A stretch of DNA of 12,879 nucleotides. It comes from an uncultured Alphaproteobacteria bacterium. Lineage in GTDB: Bacteria > Pseudomonadota > Alphaproteobacteria > CALKHQ01. Position 1 is the first letter of the stretch, and each line of letters opens with the position of its first letter. Position numbers and translations under genes: made by a program. Location: assembly GCA_937988735.1 (NCBI GenBank), contig CALKHQ010000222.1, forward strand, positions 1-12,879, in the 5' to 3' direction. Shown piece by piece: positions 7,688 to 12,879 of the stretch. Below the pieces are notes generated by a model that worked only from the letters and a program-made list of their open reading frames with translations, made no database searches and was not told where the DNA came from.

Positions 7688-8830
7688 ATGCAGGATGCGA
7701 AGGCCGGGCACCGGGGCGTGCTGGCGATCTTCTTCCTCAACGGCGCCCTGTTCGGGGCCTGGGCGTCCCGGGTTCCGGCGATCAAGGCGGACCTGGCAAT
7801 GGACGAGGCCGAGCTGGGCCTGGTGCTGCTGTGCATGGCGGCCGGCGCCGTGATCTCCTTCCCGCTCTCCGGCCGGGGCACCGATGCGCTCGGCGCCCCG
7901 ACCATCTGCCGGCTGACCGCCCTCGTGTACGTGCCGCTGCTGCCGCTGCTTGGGCTTGCGCCGGCGTCCTGGGTGCTGGCACCGGCGCTGCTGCTGTTCG
8001 GCGCCGCCTTCGGCTCGATGGATGTGGCGATGAATGCCTGGGGCGCCGACGTGGAGCGGGCTCGCGGCAGGCCGATCATGTCCGGCCTGCACGGCTTCTT
8101 CAGCCTCGGCGCCGGCGCCGGCGCCGGCGCCGGTGCCCTGTTCGCCGCGGCCGGCGCCCCGCCGTGGCTGCACTTCATCCTGTTCGCCGCCGGGATCGCT
8201 GCCGTGACCCTGCCGTTTGCCTGGACGAAGTGGCCGGCGGAACGGCGGGGGGTGCGGAGCCGGGCGCCGATCCTCGCCATTCCGCGCGGCGCGCTGCTCG
8301 CCGTCGGCGTCATCGCCTTCTGCGCGTCGATGGGCGAAGGCGGGATGGCCGACTGGAGCGCGGTCTATCTCGCAGAGGTGCTGGCAGCGGGCGAAGACCG
8401 GGCGGCCATCGGCTATGCGGTGTTCTCGGTGGCCATGGTCGCCACCCGCTTTGCCGGCGACATCCTGATCGCCCGGCTCGGCCGGGTCGCCGTCGCCCGC
8501 ATCTGCGGCGTGGTGGCGGCAGCGGGCGCGGCTGCGGTCGCGCTGTCGCCGTCGGTGATCGTGGGCTGGGCCGGCATGGGCGCCCTGGGCATCGGCTATG
8601 CGCTGGTGGCGCCGCTGGTGTTCTCGCGGGCGGCGAGCGATCCCCACGTGCCGCCGGGGGCCGCCGTCGCCGCCGTCTCGACCCTGGCCTACGGTGGGAT
8701 GCTGCTCGGCCCGCCGGTGATCGGCTTCATCGGCCATGCGGCCGGACTCCGCTTCTCCTTCGGGCTTCTCGCGCTGCTGGCGCTGGCGATCGTGGTGCTG
8801 GCAAGGCGGCTGGCACAGCCAGGGCGGTAA
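7688..8830 (+). CDS. MFS transporter, YbjJ-like
   Basis: The 380-residue inner-membrane protein has about twelve helices and the signature segments of the YbjJ branch of the major facilitator superfamily. These are FFLNGALFGAWASRVPAIK (15-33), GSMDVAMNAWGADVERARGR (109-128) followed by MSGLHGFFSLGA (131-142), and GEGGMADWSAVYL (216-228). The substrate is unknown, even for the family. I chose the ATG at 7688, preceded at 8 nt by GGGGGAG; the in-frame GTG at 7679 overlaps that ribosome site and is unlikely. Residues 140-150 are a GAGAGAGAGA run encoded by a hexanucleotide repeat inside a predicted membrane helix. The gene is divergent from the other MFS gene and convergent with the TPR-like gene, 47 bp away. 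Confidence 0.88.
   Translation: MQDAKAGHRGVLAIFFLNGALFGAWASRVPAIKADLAMDEAELGLVLLCMAAGAVISFPLSGRGTDALGAPTICRLTALVYVPLLPLLGLAPASWVLAPALLLFGAAFGSMDVAMNAWGADVERARGRPIMSGLHGFFSLGAGAGAGAGALFAAAGAPPWLHFILFAAGIAAVTLPFAWTKWPAERRGVRSRAPILAIPRGALLAVGVIAFCASMGEGGMADWSAVYLAEVLAAGEDRAAIGYAVFSVAMVATRFAGDILIARLGRVAVARICGVVAAAGAAAVALSPSVIVGWAGMGALGIGYALVAPLVFSRAASDPHVPPGAAVAAVSTLAYGGMLLGPPVIGFIGHAAGLRFSFGLLALLALAIVVLARRLAQPGR
8108..8137 (+). repeat. In-frame GGCGCC hexanucleotide tandem repeat
   Basis: Four perfect GGCGCC units (8108-8131) and one with a single change (GGTGCC, 8132-8137) lie in the YbjJ-like gene and encode alternating Gly-Ala. Gain or loss of a unit keeps the frame and changes a transmembrane helix by two residues. 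Confidence 0.8.
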
Positions 8831-8877
8831 CAGGTACGGGAGCCGCCGCCGCGTTCCACCCCGGCCCCGAGGCTGCC

Positions 8878-10566
8878 TCAGTCCTCCGCCGGAACGGCCG
8901 CCGCCGCGGCGGCGGCCTGCGCCTCCGCCAGCGTGGCCCGGGCGTGGAAATAGAGATTGCGGGCCGCGGGGTCGTCGGGATTGCCCACCTCCAGGATGCG
9001 GTCGGCGACCGCGCGGGCATCGGCGAGGCGGCCCGCCGCGGCCAGGCCCTCGGCGATCCTGGCGAGAACGTACCTTCGGTTTCCCTCCGTCTCGTCCTGC
9101 AGCAGCGTGAAGGACGCCAGGGCATCGTCCGTCAGTCCGGCCCGGGCCTGCGCGATTGCGACCCAGGCAATCTCGCTGTCGTCCTGCGCCGCAGCGAGGA
9201 ACGTCGCCCGAGCCTCCTCGATGAATCCGGCCTCCAGCAGCCGCGTCGCGACATTGGTCAGGCCAACCGCCCGCCAGCGCGCGTCGGCAAACGAGTCTAC
9301 TCTCGCCACGGCATCGGCCAGCACCTGCCGCGCCGCCTCCGGCCTGCCGGCTGCGGTCTGGACGGTCGCGATGTCAAACAGGATCGGCACCTGCGCAACC
9401 TCGTCGGCCATCCGTGCCGTGGCGGCCAGGGCTGCGGCGAGCGTCGTCTCGGCTTCTGCCGGCTGGCCGGCGGCCAGCCGGGCATTGGCCAGGCGGGTGA
9501 GCGGAGCACCGCGGAGAGCCTCGTCGGCGATCGTCGCTATCGTCGCCGCGGCCTCGGCGACGATAGCCCGCGCATCTTCCGTGGTCCCGGCATTCGCCTG
9601 GGCGGCGGCAATGTTGGCCAGGGCGCCGGCGCGCGCCGGCGCATCGGGCAGTTGCCGGGCCGCGTCCAGCGCATCGTCGAGCATCCCTGCTGCGATTTCG
9701 GCCTCGATCACCAGGCCGCTGTAGCGGCCGTCCTGCAGGGCGCGCGCCTCCGCGAAACTGCGGCGCGCGTCGTCGGCCATGCCCGCGGCGGCCCGGGCGG
9801 TGCCGATCGTGCTCAGGTTGCTGGCCGTCGCAAAGTCGTAGTGCCGGTCGATCTGCTCCGCTGCCAGCGCGAAGGTGGCGCGGGCGCTGTCCCCGTCGCC
9901 GCTGGCGGCGAGTGCGCGGGCAAGGCGGACGAGCAGGTCGAAGTCCCGCACGTCCGGCCCGGCGACGAGCGCATCACCGAGCGACATCTTCGCATCGTCG
10001 ACGAGCCCCATCGCCGCCTGCGCAAGGGCGATCGCGGAGAGGGCCGCAAAGCGCTGCTCGCCCGCCACCCGCGCGTTCATGCTTCCCTCATCGGCCCGGA
10101 TGGCATCGGTCGTCACCTGCGCCTCCGCGATCAAGGCGCAGGCATCCGGCATCTCCGGGCAGCGCGCCTCGCGGGTCGCGCGGTTCGCCTCCAGCCGGGC
10201 GGCCGCCCCATCGGCCCACGCCAGCAGGTCCGCGACGTATTGCTCAAGCTCCGCCGCCGGCCCCGGGTCGCCGTGAAGGCTGGGCCCGAACACGGCTTCC
10301 GCAAGCGAATCGGGATACTCGGCGACCAGCCGGTGCAGATTCGCCTGCACGGCCAGAACTTCGCTCAGGCGCCGCCCGTGCTCGGCAATCCACACGCTCG
10401 CGGCGAACTGCCGTGCCGCAGCAGCGAATGCGTCGTAAGCGGGCCCGACCAGCTCCGGTCGCGGCTCGGTCTGTGCCGTAGCCGTGGTGGCGCCCGGTCC
10501 GGCAGCGACCGCCACCAGCGCCACCAGCACGAATGACGTCAGCCTCCGATGCAGCATGCGTTTCAT
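8878..10566 (-). CDS. Secreted TPR-like repeat protein
   Basis: The 562-residue protein starts with a clear Sec signal peptide (MKRMLHRR, a hydrophobic core at 10-22, likely cleavage near ATA-Q at 29-32), so it should act in the periplasm. Residues about 170-525 form roughly ten helix-turn-helix repeats of 30-40 residues with the TPR/Sel1-like pattern A-x-A-x-AG-x-x-x-x-A. Examples are ANIAAAQANAGTTEDARAI (317-335), DIATVQTAAGRPEAARQVL (398-416) and ARIAEGLAAAGRLADARAV (502-520). The region before them (33-168) is helical, with Cys136 and Cys143 close enough for a disulfide. The C-terminus is Ala-rich. Such alpha-solenoids usually bind proteins; no enzyme motif is present and the partner is unknown. 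I chose the ATG at 10566 because the signal peptide begins there. An in-frame ATG at 10620 would add a charged, Pro-rich 18-residue extension, and neither start has a good ribosome site. Confidence 0.82.
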   Translation of the reverse strand: MKRMLHRRLTSFVLVALVAVAAGPGATTATAQTEPRPELVGPAYDAFAAAARQFAASVWIAEHGRRLSEVLAVQANLHRLVAEYPDSLAEAVFGPSLHGDPGPAAELEQYVADLLAWADGAAARLEANRATREARCPEMPDACALIAEAQVTTDAIRADEGSMNARVAGEQRFAALSAIALAQAAMGLVDDAKMSLGDALVAGPDVRDFDLLVRLARALAASGDGDSARATFALAAEQIDRHYDFATASNLSTIGTARAAAGMADDARRSFAEARALQDGRYSGLVIEAEIAAGMLDDALDAARQLPDAPARAGALANIAAAQANAGTTEDARAIVAEAAATIATIADEALRGAPLTRLANARLAAGQPAEAETTLAAALAATARMADEVAQVPILFDIATVQTAAGRPEAARQVLADAVARVDSFADARWRAVGLTNVATRLLEAGFIEEARATFLAAAQDDSEIAWVAIAQARAGLTDDALASFTLLQDETEGNRRYVLARIAEGLAAAGRLADARAVADRILEVGNPDDPAARNLYFHARATLAEAQAAAAAAAVPAED

Positions 10567-10575
10567 CTTCGAGAA

Positions 10576-10611
10576 CCGCCGTTTCGGGGACGGCGGGTGC
10601 GGACCGCCGTC
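10576..10611 (-). promoter_or_regulatory. Two mutually exclusive hairpins in the leader of the TPR-like gene
   Basis: On the minus strand three segments follow one another: GACGGCGG (10604-10611), CCGCCGTC (10589-10596) and ACGGCGG (10576-10582). The middle one can pair with the first (8 bp, 7-nt loop) or with the third (7 bp, 7-nt loop), but not both. The third contains the only ribosome-site-like GGCGG, 9 nt before the ATG at 10566. The first and third belong to an imperfect direct repeat, CCGAAA(GA)CGGCGGT. If translation begins at 10620 the region is coding instead. Confidence 0.35.
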
Positions 10612-10649
10612 TTTCGGCATCGGCAGGTCCGGCGGTGGGATCGGGCAGA

Positions 10650-10671
10650 TCCTGACATCCCTGTGTCAGGA
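10650..10671 (-). other. Stem-loop spanning the methyltransferase stop codon
   Basis: TCCTGACA and TGTCAGGA form a perfect 8-bp inverted repeat with a 6-nt loop, and the TGA stop lies in one arm. No T-run follows on the minus strand, so it is not a classical intrinsic terminator. It may protect the 3' end of the message or reduce read-through into the TPR-like gene 99 bp downstream. Confidence 0.4.
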
Positions 10672-12507
10672 AGTTGGCGGCCTCCGATCCGGGGGAAAGG
10701 CGAGCACCATCCGGTTGATTCCGTGGAAGCTCTCGTAGAGCTGCTGCGCCTGCCGCCTGAATTCGGGCCAGGTGAGCGCCGGGTCGCTGGCCGCGAGGCG
10801 CTCGAAGATCTCGCGGAAGCTGCGCCGGCCGTCGATCTCGCCCATGATCGCGCCGCCCAGCGGCGGCACGCTGAGCCGCAGCTTGAGCCCGTGGGCGTTG
10901 CTGCTGAAGGCCGCCCCGGGGCGCAGCCGCCGCGCCTCGGTCGGACCGTCCAGCCCGCGCAGCACCGGCACCGCCTCGTCGCAGAGGACGGGGAGCGTCA
11001 TCGGGTTGTCCACCCGGACCAGGTAGAAGATGTGCTTCTTCTGGTTGCCCAGCAGCAGCTCGGCGAAGGTCGCGCGCTCGAACGGGCGCAGCCGCCCGAC
11101 GCGGCGGCGGATGTCGGGGTCGCGCAGCCATTCCATCGGCTCGTACAGCACCGGCTCGAGGAAGCCGGTCACCCGCATCCGCGCCGACTGCGCCAGCGCC
11201 AGGATCTCCGGCACGCGATAGGCGCGGTCGCGGCTGTGCAGGAACAGGTCGAAGATGCCGGCCTTGCCCCCGCGCTTGTGGTCGACGATGAGGCCGTTGC
11301 GACTCAGCCAGTTCGCCTCCGGCAGCGCGTCGGCGAGCGCCCTGGCCAGCGCGATGCGCTGCTCGCCGTCCATGGTGCCGGCCGGCGCGATCATGCGCAG
11401 CATCTCCTGCATGTCGTAGATGCCGACCCGGCCGATCTCGCCGTAGAGCATCATGCCGATGCCGCCGTCGGGCACCAGGGCGTCGGCCAGCACGCGCAGG
11501 CCCTCCGACGGCGACTCCAGATGGTGCAGCACCCCGCAGCAGTCGATGTAGTCGAAGCCCGAGAGCCCGAGCGCCGGCAGGTCGAGGAGCGACCCGGTGA
11601 CGAAGCGCACGTTGGTGAGCCCGCGCTTCGCCACCCGTGCTTCGGCGATCGCCCGGCTGGCGCGCGACATGTCCAGGTAGACCACCTCGCCGGGCACGCC
11701 GGCGTCGGTCATCTGCTGGGCGAGCAGGACCGTGGTGTCGCCGGTGCCGCCGCCGGCGACCAGCACCCGGAACGGACGTGCAAAGTCACGCCGGCCGCCG
11801 AAGACGTAGTGGTTGATCTCGGCGAGGTTGCTCGGGAAGTGGACTTCCAGCCGCTCCGGCTCCTGCTCCGGGTCGCGCTCGGGATAGGGGTAGTCCTCGT
11901 ACTGCGCCGCAACCAGCGCATCGCGGCGGCCGGCGTCCTCCTCGCCCGTCTCGGGCCACAGCGGCAGCTCGAAATCGCGTGCCTGCGCGGTGACGCGGAT
12001 CGGGTCGTCCCCGCCCCAGAACAGCTCGGCGAAGCGGCAGCGCGCTTCCGGCGACAGGGCGTCCACGGCTGCCTGCAGCCCCGGGTCGGCGAACGGCGGC
12101 AGGGTGTAGGCGGCGGCCGGGTGCAGCGCGGTGATGGCGAAGCCGTCGCGGCGCAGACGCGCGGCCAGCGTGTCCACGCGCCAGCGCGACTCCGGCGGGC
12201 CGAGGAAGGTCTCGGCCAGCCCCTCGTCGCTGGCGTAGTGGTCGGGGGAGACGCTGCGCCGGCGCAGCCGGTTGGTCGGCGGCAGCTCGCGCAGCAGGCG
12301 CTTCAGCAGGTCCAGCCGGACCCGGACGGGCACGTCCGCCCGCGGGGCGATCAGGTCCATCATGGCGCGCAGGTCGTCCACCCCGCGCCGCGCCAGCTCG
12401 CCATGGGCGGTGATGGTGAGGGTGCCGTCGCGCTCGACGGTCACCGCCAGCCCGTCCCGCTCCAGCCCCTTCAGGATCCGCGGGCTGAGGCCGCGTGCCT
12501 GGCTCAT
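10666..12507 (-). CDS. Class I SAM-dependent methyltransferase with extra N- and C-terminal domains
   Basis: The 613-residue protein contains a Rossmann-type methyltransferase core at about residues 225-360: the SAM-binding glycine motif VLVAGGGTGD (248-257), the acidic strand end YLDMS (277-281), and the DCCGVLHHL motif (322-330) of Methyltransf_11/12/25-like proteins. Just before it is AQYEDYPYPE (201-210), resembling the QYEENPYPRW linker of some alphaproteobacterial methyltransferases. The N-terminal 200 residues are helical and unrecognised. The C-terminal part (about 500-613), with GEIDGRRSFREIFERLA (556-572), looks like a PqqD-like or methyltransferase-regulatory winged-helix domain; this is a weak resemblance. 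The substrate is unknown. The ATG overlaps the asparaginase stop (ATGA, 12504-12507), with GGGGAG 8 nt upstream, which implies translational coupling. Confidence 0.85.
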   Translation of the reverse strand: MSQARGLSPRILKGLERDGLAVTVERDGTLTITAHGELARRGVDDLRAMMDLIAPRADVPVRVRLDLLKRLLRELPPTNRLRRRSVSPDHYASDEGLAETFLGPPESRWRVDTLAARLRRDGFAITALHPAAAYTLPPFADPGLQAAVDALSPEARCRFAELFWGGDDPIRVTAQARDFELPLWPETGEEDAGRRDALVAAQYEDYPYPERDPEQEPERLEVHFPSNLAEINHYVFGGRRDFARPFRVLVAGGGTGDTTVLLAQQMTDAGVPGEVVYLDMSRASRAIAEARVAKRGLTNVRFVTGSLLDLPALGLSGFDYIDCCGVLHHLESPSEGLRVLADALVPDGGIGMMLYGEIGRVGIYDMQEMLRMIAPAGTMDGEQRIALARALADALPEANWLSRNGLIVDHKRGGKAGIFDLFLHSRDRAYRVPEILALAQSARMRVTGFLEPVLYEPMEWLRDPDIRRRVGRLRPFERATFAELLLGNQKKHIFYLVRVDNPMTLPVLCDEAVPVLRGLDGPTEARRLRPGAAFSSNAHGLKLRLSVPPLGGAIMGEIDGRRSFREIFERLAASDPALTWPEFRRQAQQLYESFHGINRMVLAFPPDRRPPTS

Positions 12508-12879
12508 GCCCCCGCTCCCCGGGCAAGGAAGTCCTCGGACGGGCGCATCACCCCGACCGTCTCGCCGGCAAAGGTCTTCACCGGCGGCTCGGCCGCCTGC
12601 TCCAGATGTTCGCGCAGCGCCCCCTCCGGCTCGGCGAAGCGCAGCAGCAGGGCGGCGATCGCCACCTGGGCCGCGCGGTCGGCGCCGTCCGCGGCCTTGA
12701 CCGCGATGCCGAGGCCGAGGTCGCGAATCGTCGCCACCTGCACACCCTCCGCCCCGTTCTTCACCAGGATGCGGCCGCCGGCGAGGCGGATGGTCTCGGT
12801 GACGAAGCTGCCGGCGCCATCGATCATCTCCGGCGCCGCGGCCTGCGCCTGCCACACCCCCGCGATCGCCGCCTGCCGC
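12504..12879 (-). CDS. L-asparaginase, PF06089 / Rhizobium etli type (partial, C-terminal 124 residues)
   Basis: Only the C-terminal end is in the window. ILVKNGAEGVQVATI, then DLGLGIAVKAADGADRA and the end PPVKTFAGETVGVMRP match the C-terminal third of the R. etli-type asparaginases (KxGAEGxxxxxxxxxGLGIAxKxxDG). In that family the Lys and the SGAEG-like loop are part of the catalytic region. The enzyme hydrolyses L-asparagine to aspartate and ammonia in the cytoplasm. The stop overlaps the methyltransferase start by 4 bp, so the two are one transcript. The start and the promoter lie beyond the right edge. Apart from the truncation by the window end nothing is odd; the tail after the conserved end (SEDFLARGAGA) is short and variable. 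Confidence 0.85.
   Translation of the reverse strand, partial: RQAAIAGVWQAQAAAPEMIDGAGSFVTETIRLAGGRILVKNGAEGVQVATIRDLGLGIAVKAADGADRAAQVAIAALLLRFAEPEGALREHLEQAAEPPVKTFAGETVGVMRPSEDFLARGAGA

Noticed and set aside
8831..8877. Possible bidirectional terminator between the convergent YbjJ-like and TPR-like genes
   Set aside because: Only weak 4-5-bp stems are visible and there is no T-run on either strand.
7651..10536. Plus-strand open frame of more than 950 codons across the YbjJ-like and TPR-like genes
   Set aside because: It crosses two real genes on opposite strands in the wrong frame, has a low-complexity Arg/Gly-rich translation and no ribosome site.

Overview
This is ordinary, dense chromosomal DNA from a very GC-rich alphaproteobacterium. 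Codons almost always end in G or C, many genes touch or overlap, and several proteins (acetoacetyl-CoA synthetase, a PF06089-type asparaginase, an ECF sigma/anti-sigma pair) are of kinds common in Rhodospirillales- and Rhizobiales-like genomes. The order is an inference from protein style, not a measurement. I see no tRNA, rRNA, CRISPR array, insertion sequence, integrase, phage gene or attachment site.

Layout from left to right. (A) 1-1725, minus strand: an ECF sigma factor, a transmembrane anti-sigma factor overlapping it by 4 bp, and a third gene for an exported protein that runs off the left edge. A candidate ECF-type promoter lies just upstream of the sigma gene. (B) 1816-3786, minus strand: acetoacetyl-CoA synthetase, with a T-run right after its stop codon. 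(C) 3902-6060, plus strand: a DMT/EamA transporter divergent from the synthetase, then a Rieske non-haem iron oxygenase. Both divergent leaders contain the same decamer, GGGTGACGGG. (D) 6082-7371, minus strand: an LplT-like major facilitator protein, convergent with the oxygenase. (E) 7372-7687: a 316-bp divergent regulatory region with an AT-rich core, two dyads and a CRP-like box. (F) 7688-8830, plus strand: a YbjJ-family MFS transporter. (G) 8878-12879, minus strand: the C-terminal end of an L-asparaginase entering from the right edge, a class I methyltransferase overlapping it by 4 bp, and, 99 bp further on, a secreted TPR-like repeat protein.

How the genes work together. The sigma and anti-sigma genes form one envelope-signal module, with the third gene as a possible co-regulated or sensory partner. 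The asparaginase and methyltransferase are probably translationally coupled. The other genes are metabolic or transport units whose substrates cannot be read from sequence alone.

I do not see an obvious new biological system. The most checkable oddities are small regulatory structures: mutually exclusive hairpins in the leader of the TPR gene, the decamer shared by the synthetase and DMT leaders, a dyad over the -35 of the LplT-like gene, a mini-ORF with a strong ribosome site overlapping the oxygenase start, and a methyltransferase with a C-terminal helical domain next to an asparaginase.
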